This document shows, in pieces, positions 15,810-23,874 of a DNA stretch of 34,739 nt. The notes under the pieces are model-generated. The model did no database searches and was not told where the DNA came from. It saw only the letters and a list, made by a program, of their open reading frames with translations. The first letter of the stretch is position 1, and each line of letters opens with the position of its first letter. Source of the stretch: JACIWG01 sp049969935 (GTDB taxonomy: Archaea; Thermoproteota; Nitrososphaeria; JACIWG01); assembly GCA_049969935.1 (NCBI GenBank), contig JBMFNX010000018.1, positions 1 to 34,739 of the forward strand, given 5' to 3'. A program made the translations under genes and the position numbers.

Positions 15810-16160
15810 ATGTTGGGATTTGCTTTGAGCATTTCCATCTTCTATACACTACTGTTGGCTCTCTCTATTTCAGCTATAGTATTTTGGGTTGGCGGAAAAA
15901 TGGCTCCAAAGTCAACGCCTTCAGAGGAAAAGCTTCTACCATATACTGGCGGTGAAAAGGTTGAGCATGAGCTTGTTCCCGTGAACATAAAACTTTTTGA
16001 TTACGCTCTACTCTTTATAGTATTTGATGTAATATCTCTCATGCTCTTTTTTTCAATCGGACCAAATTTAGGTTCATTTTATACCATTAGTAAGCTAAGT
16101 GTAATCTTATATGTTATTATAGTAATGTTAAGTCTAATATATTTTGCAAGGAGGTTTTAG
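15810..16160 (+). CDS. nuoA: Complex I subunit A-like membrane protein (NuoA/FpoA family)
   Basis: A 116-residue protein with three hydrophobic helices, like NuoA. The helix 1-2 loop carries LPYTGGEKVEHELVPVNIKL, aligned with the YECG...P loop of NuoA, but the loop cysteine is absent. Helix 2 has LLFIVFDVISL, keeping the conserved Phe-Asp while the following acidic residue of NuoA (FDxE) is Ile. NuoA with NuoJ helps form the hinge between the hydrophilic and membrane arms. Its presence is notable because classical group 4 hydrogenases lack it. It is the first gene of the operon; two bases separate its stop from the TTG of the next gene. Confidence 0.85.
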   Translation: MLGFALSISIFYTLLLALSISAIVFWVGGKMAPKSTPSEEKLLPYTGGEKVEHELVPVNIKLFDYALLFIVFDVISLMLFFSIGPNLGSFYTISKLSVILYVIIVMLSLIYFARRF

Positions 16161-16162
16161 CC

Positions 16163-16588
16163 TTGAGCCTCATAAGTTGGGCTAGAAAAAGAAGCCCATG
16201 GATCGCCCACTTTTGTACTGGCTCATGTAATGCATGTGATATTGAAATTCTAGCCTGCCTGACTCCAAGGTATGATGTTGAAAGGTTCGGTGCCATTTTA
16301 AGGGGAAGTATTAGGCATGCAGACATACTTTTGGTAACTGGTCCAGTAACTAGACAAGTAAGAGATAGATTATTAAGAATTTATGAGCAGATGCCAGAAC
16401 CAAAGTATGTTGTTGCAGTAGGCACTTGTGCGATAAGCGGAGGCGTATACAGAAACTCATACAATATATATCCAGGTGTGGATTCAGTTATTCCTGTCAC
16501 AGCATATATTTCAGGATGTCCTGTAAAGCCTGAGAATATAATAAATGGATTATCTTTTCTACTAAAAAAGATTGGTGAAAGTAAATGA
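16163..16588 (+). CDS. nuoB: Small electron-transfer subunit (NuoB/Ech hydrogenase small-subunit type)
   Basis: A 141-residue subunit carrying the proximal 4Fe-4S cluster. The ligands are Cys22 and Cys25 in GSCNACDIE, Cys89 in GTCAISGG and Cys119 in SGCPVKP. In complex I the first pair is a tandem CC in CCAIE; the CxxCDIE form seen here is the group 4 [NiFe]-hydrogenase form (HycG, EchC). The start is TTG at 16163, decided by a very strong ribosome binding site AAGGAGGT (16148-16155) eight bases upstream. It overlaps the next gene by ATGA. With the D subunit it forms the hydrogen-evolving or hydrogen-oxidising module. Confidence 0.9.
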   Translation: MSLISWARKRSPWIAHFCTGSCNACDIEILACLTPRYDVERFGAILRGSIRHADILLVTGPVTRQVRDRLLRIYEQMPEPKYVVAVGTCAISGGVYRNSYNIYPGVDSVIPVTAYISGCPVKPENIINGLSFLLKKIGESK

Positions 16589-17055
16589 GTTCTGAAGAAA
16601 GCTTCTTAAATGAGCTTAAATCAGTTTTTGGAGAAAATATAGTTGAATCTAAAATTTTTAAGAGAAGAATATTTTTGAAGGTGAGTCCAGAATATTATTA
16701 TAAAGTTGTCGAATTTCTTGTAAAAGAAAAGGGGTTATATCATCTTGAGACAATGACTGCAACAGAATTGAAAGACTATATTGAAATTATTGCCCACTTA
16801 GGTTTGTCCACATCAGTTTCTGTTAAAACAGCGGTGGACAAAAATATTCCAAAGATCGTCTCCCTATGTAACCTGATACCCGGTGCAGAATTTTATGAAA
16901 GAGAGATAATGGATTTGATGGGTGTCGAATTTGATGGCCACCCTAACCCAAAACGTCTTGTTCTTCCACAAGATTGGCCTACTGGCATACATCCACTTAG
17001 AAAATCCTTTGAAACAAGACACAATCAGCCGTTAAGGAATGTTGGTGGTGAATAA
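16585..17055 (+). CDS. nuoC: NuoC-like 30 kDa subunit
   Basis: A 156-residue protein of the complex I 30-kDa/HycE N-terminal family. It ends with the signature GAEFYEREIMDLMGVEFDGH, then a conserved P-[KR]-R-L-x-L-P-x-x-W and HPLRK segment that packs on the large subunit. It is separate from the large subunit, as in FpoC/NuoC and unlike HycE, where the two are fused. It overlaps nuoB by four bases and nuoD by one, and is preceded by GGTGAAAG. Confidence 0.9.
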   Translation: MSSEESFLNELKSVFGENIVESKIFKRRIFLKVSPEYYYKVVEFLVKEKGLYHLETMTATELKDYIEIIAHLGLSTSVSVKTAVDKNIPKIVSLCNLIPGAEFYEREIMDLMGVEFDGHPNPKRLVLPQDWPTGIHPLRKSFETRHNQPLRNVGGE

Positions 17056-18236
17056 TGTCAACATTCGATATACCAATCGGTCCACAACATCCCGCTTTAC
17101 CCGAACCTCTTCTGCTAAAGCTTGAAGTTGAAGGCGAAACTGTGGTAGGTGTTGACTTTGACGTCAGCTACATGCATAGAGGAATTGAAAAGCTTCTTGA
17201 AACAAAAACATATTTTCAAGGCCTCCCGCTTGTTGAAAGAATCTGCGGTATATGTAATGCAGCTCACGGTCTCTGCTACACCTTGAATGTTGAAAAGTTG
17301 TATGATAAGGAGATTCCTTCAAGAGCACAGTATTTGAGAGTGGTTGTTGAAGAATTGAGCAGAATACACAGCCACCTCCTCTGGCTTGGTGTTGCAGCAT
17401 TCGAGATCGGATTCAACACGATGTTCATGTACACTTGGAGAGACCGTGAACATGTAATGGACATGCTTGAGGCGATAACAGGCAACAGGGTTACAACAGA
17501 ATACAGTCAAATTGGTGGAGTGAGAAGAGATATTTCACCCGAATTAGCTGAAAAGCTTTTAAAAACAATGGATGTTGTTGAAGAAAGAACAAAATATTAT
17601 ATTAAAGTTGCTCTAAATGAACCCACCATAGCTAAAAGAACACAGGGTGTTGGTTATCTGTCTCCTGAAGATGCTAAAGCAACATGTTCTGTTGGACCAG
17701 TTGTAAGAGCCTCTGGAATAAAATTTGATGTACGCGCTGACGACCCATACGCGGCACATGATGAAATCCCATTTAATGTGATAACATACGACTCCTGTGA
17801 CGTTTTTGGACGGATAATTGTTAGAGCTCAGGAGCTTCTCGAATGTGTTAACATGATCAGATATGCCTTAAAAAATCTCCCCTCAGGCCCGTTCAGAATA
17901 AAATTGCCTATGAAACCTAATGCTGGTGAAGCTCTTACAAGAGTTGAAGCTCCTAGAGGGGAACTATTGCATTACACATTATGTGAGGGTACGCCAAAAC
18001 CTTATAGATATAAGGTTAGAACTCCAACTCTAGCCAATTTGGGTGCTCTTAGAGCTATGCTAACATCAAAGGGTAGGTATGTTGTTAATATCGGTGATGT
18101 TCCAATAATATATGGTTCAATTGACCCATGCATATGCTGCACAGCTAGGGTCCAATTTATTGATGTGAAAAAGGGTAAAGCTTGGACTTGGACACTGGAT
18201 GAAATAAGAAATATGAGTAAGAAGGTGAGAGCATGA
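17055..18236 (+). CDS. nuoD: [NiFe]-hydrogenase group 4 large subunit / NuoD-like
   Basis: The 393-residue catalytic subunit. It keeps both nickel-binding motifs: L1 as ERICGICNAAHG (Cys64, Cys67, His71) and L2 as IDPCICCTAR (Cys359, Cys362). NuoD of complex I lacks these cysteines. The N terminus reads IGPQHPALPEP, the hydrogenase form, without the THG loop whose histidine contacts quinone in complex I. After L2 a tail of about 28 residues follows TAR, as in group 4 subunits whose precursors are trimmed by a HycI-type protease at this place. It should therefore bind a NiFe centre and react with H2 or protons. Maturation genes are not in this window. A start overlapping the nuoC stop (TAATG) and GGTGGTG support the start. 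Confidence 0.93.
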   Translation: MSTFDIPIGPQHPALPEPLLLKLEVEGETVVGVDFDVSYMHRGIEKLLETKTYFQGLPLVERICGICNAAHGLCYTLNVEKLYDKEIPSRAQYLRVVVEELSRIHSHLLWLGVAAFEIGFNTMFMYTWRDREHVMDMLEAITGNRVTTEYSQIGGVRRDISPELAEKLLKTMDVVEERTKYYIKVALNEPTIAKRTQGVGYLSPEDAKATCSVGPVVRASGIKFDVRADDPYAAHDEIPFNVITYDSCDVFGRIIVRAQELLECVNMIRYALKNLPSGPFRIKLPMKPNAGEALTRVEAPRGELLHYTLCEGTPKPYRYKVRTPTLANLGALRAMLTSKGRYVVNIGDVPIIYGSIDPCICCTARVQFIDVKKGKAWTWTLDEIRNMSKKVRA

Positions 18237-19207
18237 GTTTAGAATCGTATTTGATTGAAATGTTAAAGGTTTTTGTTTTCCCAGGCTTCATTTTCATCTT
18301 CATACTTGCCCTCTTTTATGAATGGTTCGATAGAAAGTTTTATGCGAAATTGCAGAATAGGGTTGGGCCACTTTACGCAGGCCCATTTGGCATCCTCCAG
18401 CCTTTCGCAGACTTTATCAAGCTTCTTTCTAAAGAAGATATAGTGCCAAAGGGTGTTGATAGGATGCTATTTACAGCGGCACCACTGTTCTCTCTCACGC
18501 TTTCAATATTTGCGACATTATTGCTTCCAATATTCTCTTATAAGGGAACACTTTCTTTTGAAGGCGACCTGGTTATTGCTGTGGTTTTACTAACATTCCT
18601 ATGCATAATAACGTTCTTTGCGGGAATCGCATCCTATAACAGGTTCGCGATAATAGGTGCAGAACGTTCATTCCTACAGCTTATAGGCTATGAAATCCCC
18701 TTAATGATTTCAGTAGTGTCTGTAGCGTTAAACGCTCACTCGTTAAGTATCAAAAACATAGTTTTGTCACAGAAAAATGTGTGGTATATTCTTGGCCCCA
18801 ACATTTTAGGCTTTATCGTTTTCCTTTTCGCAGCCCAAGCTGAGCTAGAAAGAATACCGTTCGATCTCCCTGAAGCAGAGCAAGAAATTATTGCAGGATG
18901 GAATATCGACTATAGTGGTCGCAGACTCGCCATGTTCAGGCTTGCAAAGAATATTGAACTTGTATTCTTGTGTGGTCTTGCAGCAACCCTCTTCTTAGGC
19001 GGTCCTCTTGGTCCTATAGTGCCAGGGTATGAGGCAATATTTTTCACTATATACTTTATATTTAAATCGATTTTTGTGCTTGCAATCTTGACGATCGTTA
19101 GAGCCCTCTTTGCACGTTTAAGAATCGACCAGATTGTATCATTTTCATGGAAATATCTATTGCCTTTGGCTACCATACAGTTTTTGATTGTGAGGTTGAT
19201 CGTATAA
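18233..19207 (+). CDS. nuoH: NuoH/FpoH-like membrane anchor subunit
   Basis: A 324-residue membrane protein with about eight helices, of the NuoH/HycD/EchB family, which connects the hydrophilic arm to the ion-pumping arm. Seen: QNRVGPLYAGPFGILQPFAD near residues 41-60 (amphipathic region at the interface), ERIPFDLPEAEQE (cytoplasmic loop with conserved acidic residues), WNIDYSGRRLAMF (Y-S-G signature), and RLRIDQIVSFSWK near the end. In complex I this subunit forms much of the quinone tunnel; here its partner is a hydrogenase subunit, so it may serve only in energy coupling. It overlaps nuoD by four bases. Confidence 0.92.
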   Translation: MSLESYLIEMLKVFVFPGFIFIFILALFYEWFDRKFYAKLQNRVGPLYAGPFGILQPFADFIKLLSKEDIVPKGVDRMLFTAAPLFSLTLSIFATLLLPIFSYKGTLSFEGDLVIAVVLLTFLCIITFFAGIASYNRFAIIGAERSFLQLIGYEIPLMISVVSVALNAHSLSIKNIVLSQKNVWYILGPNILGFIVFLFAAQAELERIPFDLPEAEQEIIAGWNIDYSGRRLAMFRLAKNIELVFLCGLAATLFLGGPLGPIVPGYEAIFFTIYFIFKSIFVLAILTIVRALFARLRIDQIVSFSWKYLLPLATIQFLIVRLIV

Positions 19208-19542
19208 TGTCCATGTTATCTGAGTTGTTAAAAAATTTGTTTAAGAAAAGGGCTACAGTATTATATCCTGAGGAAAGGGATAAGGTGCATGTTCCTGAAG
19301 GATATCGTGGTAAGCTTGAATTTTATAGGGAAAAGTGTATTGGGTGCACTCTATGCTATCAAGTTTGTCCCTCATACACTATAGAAATTATTACAGACGA
19401 GAAGGGTAAAAGGCCTGTTTTTAACTTGGCACGATGCACGTATTGTGGACAATGTGAGGACATATGTCCAACTAAATCAATACATTTAACAAAACAGTTT
19501 GAGGTAATAAGCTTAGATAAAAAGGATTTGGTGGTGAAGTGA
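19207..19542 (+). CDS. nuoI: NuoI-like 2x[4Fe-4S] ferredoxin subunit
   Basis: A 111-residue subunit with two CxxCxxCxxxCP motifs: Cys44, 47, 50, 54 (CIGCTLCYQVCP) and Cys77, 80, 83, 87 (CTYCGQCEDICP). It carries electrons between ferredoxin and the proximal cluster of the B subunit. The reading frame extends upstream into nuoH, but ATG at 19207 (overlapping the nuoH stop as TAATG) is the start, preceded by GAGGTTGAT. It is the only Fe-S input subunit in the cluster, so reduced ferredoxin is the likely partner. Confidence 0.93.
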   Translation: MSMLSELLKNLFKKRATVLYPEERDKVHVPEGYRGKLEFYREKCIGCTLCYQVCPSYTIEIITDEKGKRPVFNLARCTYCGQCEDICPTKSIHLTKQFEVISLDKKDLVVK

Positions 19543-19788
19543 ATGGAGGCATTTTATCAAATTCTCTTCGGCCTTCTGGCCTTTATTGCAGCATTATCTG
19601 CTATCGAATCTAGGGACATAATTCGTGCACTACTTTATTTTCTCTTGTTTAATGTTATAGTGGGAATAATAATGTACGCTTTAGGTGCACCGTATGCGGG
19701 CCTATTCCAGATTCTAGTATATGCTGGTGGTGTAACGGTCCTATTTCTTGCAGCCTTACATACTATGAGAGGTAGGATAAAGAAATGA
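19543..19788 (+). CDS. nuoJ: NuoJ N-terminal half (split NuoJ, J1)
   Basis: An 81-residue protein with three helices corresponding to the first part of NuoJ. It includes the helix 3 motif YAGLFQILVYAGGVTVLFLAAL, matching the QI(L/F)VYAGA pi-bulge segment of complex I, which is important in coupling. In archaeal Fpo the J subunit is also split into two genes. It begins right after the nuoI stop with GGTGGTG as ribosome binding site. Confidence 0.88.
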   Translation: MEAFYQILFGLLAFIAALSAIESRDIIRALLYFLLFNVIVGIIMYALGAPYAGLFQILVYAGGVTVLFLAALHTMRGRIKK

Positions 19789-20051
19789 TTGAAGAGGGAA
19801 AGTTTTTGAATAAGGTTGTTGCTGGAATAATTTTATTGCTAACTATTTTTGCCTCAGCCTCTGCAATATATTACCTTAAATTTGTTGGAAAATCTGTTGA
19901 CTGGAATTTTACCAGTGCACCTGCTTTTCTATGGACTTATAGGCTCATAGATGTACTTGTTCAAGCGCTTATTGTCTTCGCGACTGTTGCAGCCGTATAC
20001 GCCTTGTTAAGGGAAGAAAAAGTAGGGTTTGTTGAGGAGGCTGAAGAATAA
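19785..20051 (+). CDS. NuoJ C-terminal half-like membrane protein (J2)
   Basis: An 88-residue protein with two strong hydrophobic helices (about residues 10-30 and 50-75) and an acidic tail (EEKVGFVEEAEE). Its position directly after J1, with a four-base overlap, and its size make it the second half of a split NuoJ. In sequence it is weakly conserved, so it could also be an MbhD/MrpB-like piece. It overlaps nuoK by one base. Confidence 0.7.
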   Translation: MIEEGKFLNKVVAGIILLLTIFASASAIYYLKFVGKSVDWNFTSAPAFLWTYRLIDVLVQALIVFATVAAVYALLREEKVGFVEEAEE

Positions 20052-20353
20052 TGTACACAATATTACTCTTTTTCACATTCTTGATTGTATGTCTTTCAAT
20101 ATACTGTATTGTAACAAAAAGGAATATGATAAAAACTGTTTTAGGTGTTGAAATTTTGACAGCATCTATAAACTTGAACTTTATAATAGTGGGTGCAAGA
20201 GACGGTTATGTTGACGCTCTCGCTCAAACTTTTGCTATCATATCAATAGCTATAGGAGCATGTATTGCTGCACTAGCATTGGCTTTAATTGTAAACGTTT
20301 ACCGCCATTATGGTAAAGTTGATTGGGATGCTGTGAGGCGATTAAAATGGTAA
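20051..20353 (+). CDS. nuoK: NuoK/MrpC-like membrane subunit
   Basis: A 100-residue protein with three helices. The helix 2 glutamate used in proton transfer is present (Glu34 in LGVEILTASINL). The second glutamate, on helix 3 of NuoK, is not: the segment reads IISIAIGACIAALALALIV, closer to MrpC/MbhG, which have an IVIxxA pattern there. So this K subunit looks like a mixture of complex I and Mrp-type antiporter ancestry. The gene has a clear site GAGGAGG before the start and overlaps the next gene by seven bases. Confidence 0.88.
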   Translation: MYTILLFFTFLIVCLSIYCIVTKRNMIKTVLGVEILTASINLNFIIVGARDGYVDALAQTFAIISIAIGACIAALALALIVNVYRHYGKVDWDAVRRLKW

Positions 20354-21861
20354 ATGTAATATTATACCCACTTATAGTAATATTTGTCTCAGCTCTACTT
20401 TTACCCCTAGTTTCAAAGATAGGAGAATATCTGAAGTTTCCTAAACTTAGAGACTTTTTCGCCTTCATTATGCTTGGCGTATCTATGCTACTCATAGTTT
20501 ACATGATCCCTTCTGTCCCATTATCATATTATGTGAACGTTTTCAGTCCCCCATTTGGAATAGAACTTTATGCCAGTATGATGAGCATCTATCTTGCACT
20601 CCTATCTCTTACAATGGTTTTGCTTGTAACATTCTATTCAGTAAAATACATGGAAGCTGACAATGGTTTAGACAAATATTATACACTAATTTTGACACTT
20701 TCTGGTGGAATAGTTGGTCTCGTGTTCTCACAGGACTTTTTCACCCTCTACGTTTTCTGGGAGCTTATATGCATATCATCATATACTCTTGTATCATTTA
20801 GAAAGTATAGGTGGCAGGCGGTTGAAGGTGGTGTAAAATATCTTTTAATGAGTACAATTGGTTCACTTATTGCATTGTATGGTATTTCCATGCTCTACGG
20901 TATAGCTGGAACATTAAACTTTTCATCACTTGCAAATATTGTTGTTAAGCATCAACCTAATACTCCCGTCTATTTCATTATAGTTGCTATCATTGTTGGG
21001 TTTGGAATGAGTTCAGCAATTGTACCATTCCATTCATGGATTCCTGACGCATATGTTGGTGCTCCAAACTGTATCGCATCAATTTCCACTGTAGTCTTAA
21101 AAATTTCAGCATTTAATATAATTAGAAGCTTGCTGATGGTCTTTAACCCATCATATTATGATTATGGTCTTATATTGATATGTTTTGGACTGCTTTCTCT
21201 TACTATCGGAAACTTTTTAGCTGTAACACAGAAGGATATAAGACGCCTTCTAGCCTTCTCAAGTGTCTCTAACATGGGCTACATTTTTACTGGAGTTGGA
21301 GTAGCATCCTACATAATTTACACCTACGGGTATGTTTTCTCCTACGCCTTCGAAATAGCCTTGATAGGTGTATTTTTGCATATGCTAAATCATGTGTTTG
21401 GTAAGGGTCTTCTATTTATGACTGTTGGAAACTTTAGTGTTCAAACCAAAAACTATTCCTTAAATGCGCTTGAAGGTTTGGTTAAAAAAATGCCTCTTTC
21501 ATCTTTTTCAGCGGCTGTTGGTCTACTAGGCTTAGCTGGTGTGCCTCCTTTAAGTGGTTTCTGGAGTAAACTTTTCATTATAGCCTCTGCTGCAACAGTA
21601 TTAAGTGATCCAATACTTTTTATCACATTAGCTTTCCTAGTATTTAATTCCGTTTTTGATGCAGCATATTATGTTTGGGTCTTTCAAAAGATAGTCTTTA
21701 GACCTGTTTCAGAAAAGGGTCAGTCTGCTACAGAAGTTTCAGTTTTCATGTGGCTTCCTGTAGTAGTTTTGGCCTCACTATTGATTGTAATAACTGTCAG
21801 ATTAGATCTTTTCATCACATTTGTTAGAGCTGCTTTATGGTCACTTTTTGGAGGTGTATAG
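20347..21861 (+). CDS. Antiporter-like subunit (NuoN/MrpD-like), first of three
   Basis: A 504-residue antiporter-like membrane subunit with about 14 helices. The start is ATG at 20347 inside the end of nuoK; longer frames upstream are overlap artefacts. The helix 5 glutamate is present (Glu139 in YVFWELICISSY). The helix 7 lysine used for proton transfer is missing: SSAIVPFHSWIPDAY has Ser222 where the M subunit of this operon has Lys (KMAIFPLHNW). The helix 8 lysine is kept (VVLKISAFNIIR), as is the later His/Lys helix (HMLNHVFGKGLLF). Its place, between K and L, equals that of a NuoN/MbhH-type subunit. It may contribute a modified or inactive ion channel. Confidence 0.85.
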   Translation: MVNVILYPLIVIFVSALLLPLVSKIGEYLKFPKLRDFFAFIMLGVSMLLIVYMIPSVPLSYYVNVFSPPFGIELYASMMSIYLALLSLTMVLLVTFYSVKYMEADNGLDKYYTLILTLSGGIVGLVFSQDFFTLYVFWELICISSYTLVSFRKYRWQAVEGGVKYLLMSTIGSLIALYGISMLYGIAGTLNFSSLANIVVKHQPNTPVYFIIVAIIVGFGMSSAIVPFHSWIPDAYVGAPNCIASISTVVLKISAFNIIRSLLMVFNPSYYDYGLILICFGLLSLTIGNFLAVTQKDIRRLLAFSSVSNMGYIFTGVGVASYIIYTYGYVFSYAFEIALIGVFLHMLNHVFGKGLLFMTVGNFSVQTKNYSLNALEGLVKKMPLSSFSAAVGLLGLAGVPPLSGFWSKLFIIASAATVLSDPILFITLAFLVFNSVFDAAYYVWVFQKIVFRPVSEKGQSATEVSVFMWLPVVVLASLLIVITVRLDLFITFVRAALWSLFGGV

Positions 21862-21862
21862 T

Positions 21863-23869
21863 ATGGAAGAGTTGTTAATTTTTGGTTGGCTTGCCTGGAT
21901 CTTCCCACTTTTAGGCGCTCTACTCACACCATTGCTTGCTAAATTGGGTGATAGGGTAAGAGATTATGGTGCCGTATTCTTTTCCTTCTTGTCAGTTGTG
22001 TCTACTGTTGCTCTTGCATCCTACCTCTTTAAAGGGCATGTGGATTGGCCTCTGCATGATAGTTTTGTATGGTTGTCTGTTGAAGGCTCACCCATATTGA
22101 ACAGGATTAATGCTGGCATTCTTGTTGACCCATTAAGTATTATAATGTCCAATGTTGTCTCAATCATAGCGTTCCTGATAATGGTCTACTCACTAGGCTA
22201 CATGAAGGGTGAAGAGGGTCTTACAAGGTACTGGTTCTTTATGAACCTATTTATCGGAAACATGCTTCTACTCGTGCTCTCAGATAACCTTATTCAAATG
22301 CTTTTCGGCTGGGAGGGTGTAGGCTTATGCAGCTACGCTTTAATCGGCTTCTATTATAAGGATAGCAGGGAAGGTTGGAAAAAGTATTGGGTTGGAGAGG
22401 GGGACGAAGCATATCCTCCCTCGCACGCTGGCCTAAAAGCTTTCATGATGACCAGATTCGGAGACCTACTACTTTTTGTCGGTGCATTCATAATTCTCAC
22501 ATTTGCTGGAACATTAAATTTTATAGAATTACAGAATGGTGCAATATCACGTGTTCCAGTATGGGCTCTATTGCCTGCAATAATATTCTTTTTCGGCGGG
22601 CCAATAGGTAAAAGTGCTCAGCTTCCTCTCATGGAATGGCTTCCCGATGCCATGGCTGGGCCGACTACTGTTAGCGCCCTAATACATGCTGCCACCATGG
22701 TCAAGGCAGGCGTCTATCTTGTTGCAAGAATGTTTCCAATATTATATGCAACTAAACTTGCATCAGATTCGTCCACACCTCTTCTCATATTCTATTTTAT
22801 CGCATGGGTTGGTGGACTAACATCATTTGTTGCCGGAACCCAGGCTATGGTTTCTAGGGAGCTAAAGAAGGTTTTAGCCTACTCTACAGTAAGCCAAATA
22901 GGTTACATGATGATGGCCCTTGGCATAGCAGGCCTCTCTGTCGAATTTATTACAGGCTATGTTGGCTCCATATTCCATCTAATGAGCCACGCCCTATTCA
23001 AGGCCGCCCTCTTTTTAGCCGCAGGCTCTATAATACATGCTACAGGTTCAAGGTTCATGTATGATATGGGTGGCCTTAGGAAGTATATGCCGATAACTTT
23101 CTGGTGTATGGCTCTTGCATCATGTTCCCTTGCTGGTGTACCAATCTTGAGTGGATTCTGGAGCAAGGATATGATTCTTGAAGCTTCTTTGTCATCAGGA
23201 GAGTATATGCTATTTTTGCTGGCACTATCTACTGTTATAATAACATCCTTTTACACCTTCAGAATGGTCGGTCTAGTGTTTTACGGCCAAAATGCTGGAG
23301 AATTACATGAACATCATTTGCATGAGGCTCCGACTATAATGTGGGCTCCATATGCTATACTTGTTGCCGGTACAGTGGTTTTAGGTGTGGGAGGCTATTT
23401 TGTTAGAGGTTGGCTTATAGGATCCTTTGAATATCTAATGATTTCCCTACATGGAGAATATATTTCTAACATAGCTGTAGAATCTTTTATAGCTTTCTTG
23501 TCAACAATGTGTGTGGTAATCGGATTCGTTCCAGCATACATTTTCTACATAAAAAGGTTAAAATCCCCTGACCTTTCCTCTAAAACTTTCTCTTCAAAGC
23601 TTTGGACATTTTTAGCTAAAAGATGGTATATTAACAAAATATATTATAATCTGTTCGTCTATCCTACTATAGCCATATCAGGATGGCTTTACGAAAACTT
23701 TGAGTCCAAGATCGTGGATGAATTAAACTACTATATTGCCTCACTAGCTAAACAGGCTTCAGCTAAAATTAGGAGAATCCAGACCGGCGACTTCAACGAT
23801 AACCTGACACTGTTCCTGCTAGGAATTTTTGTTGCTGTGATCATTTTACGTTTTATAATATTAGGGTGA
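21863..23869 (+). CDS. nuoL: NuoL-like antiporter subunit with lateral helix
   Basis: A 668-residue subunit with about 16 helices. Seen: the helix 5 Glu in LFGWEGVGLCSYALIGFYY, the helix 7 Lys in GKSAQLPLMEWLPDAMAGPT, then ALIHAATMVKAGVYLVARM with the helix 8 Lys. The C-terminal part after residue 560, with a long amphipathic stretch and a final membrane helix, corresponds to the lateral helix HL and TM16 of NuoL, which brace the membrane arm. This makes it complex I-like rather than Mbh-like. Start ATG at 21863 is preceded by GGAGGTG; the upstream in-frame extension overlaps the previous gene and is not used. Confidence 0.95.
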   Translation: MEELLIFGWLAWIFPLLGALLTPLLAKLGDRVRDYGAVFFSFLSVVSTVALASYLFKGHVDWPLHDSFVWLSVEGSPILNRINAGILVDPLSIIMSNVVSIIAFLIMVYSLGYMKGEEGLTRYWFFMNLFIGNMLLLVLSDNLIQMLFGWEGVGLCSYALIGFYYKDSREGWKKYWVGEGDEAYPPSHAGLKAFMMTRFGDLLLFVGAFIILTFAGTLNFIELQNGAISRVPVWALLPAIIFFFGGPIGKSAQLPLMEWLPDAMAGPTTVSALIHAATMVKAGVYLVARMFPILYATKLASDSSTPLLIFYFIAWVGGLTSFVAGTQAMVSRELKKVLAYSTVSQIGYMMMALGIAGLSVEFITGYVGSIFHLMSHALFKAALFLAAGSIIHATGSRFMYDMGGLRKYMPITFWCMALASCSLAGVPILSGFWSKDMILEASLSSGEYMLFLLALSTVIITSFYTFRMVGLVFYGQNAGELHEHHLHEAPTIMWAPYAILVAGTVVLGVGGYFVRGWLIGSFEYLMISLHGEYISNIAVESFIAFLSTMCVVIGFVPAYIFYIKRLKSPDLSSKTFSSKLWTFLAKRWYINKIYYNLFVYPTIAISGWLYENFESKIVDELNYYIASLAKQASAKIRRIQTGDFNDNLTLFLLGIFVAVIILRFIILG

Positions 23870-23874
23870 GTTAG

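Noticed and set aside
17055..18236. Calling the D gene a plain NADH-quinone oxidoreductase subunit D
   Set aside because: Both CxxC nickel motifs and the L1 histidine are present and the quinone-loop THG is absent, so the hydrogenase call fits better.
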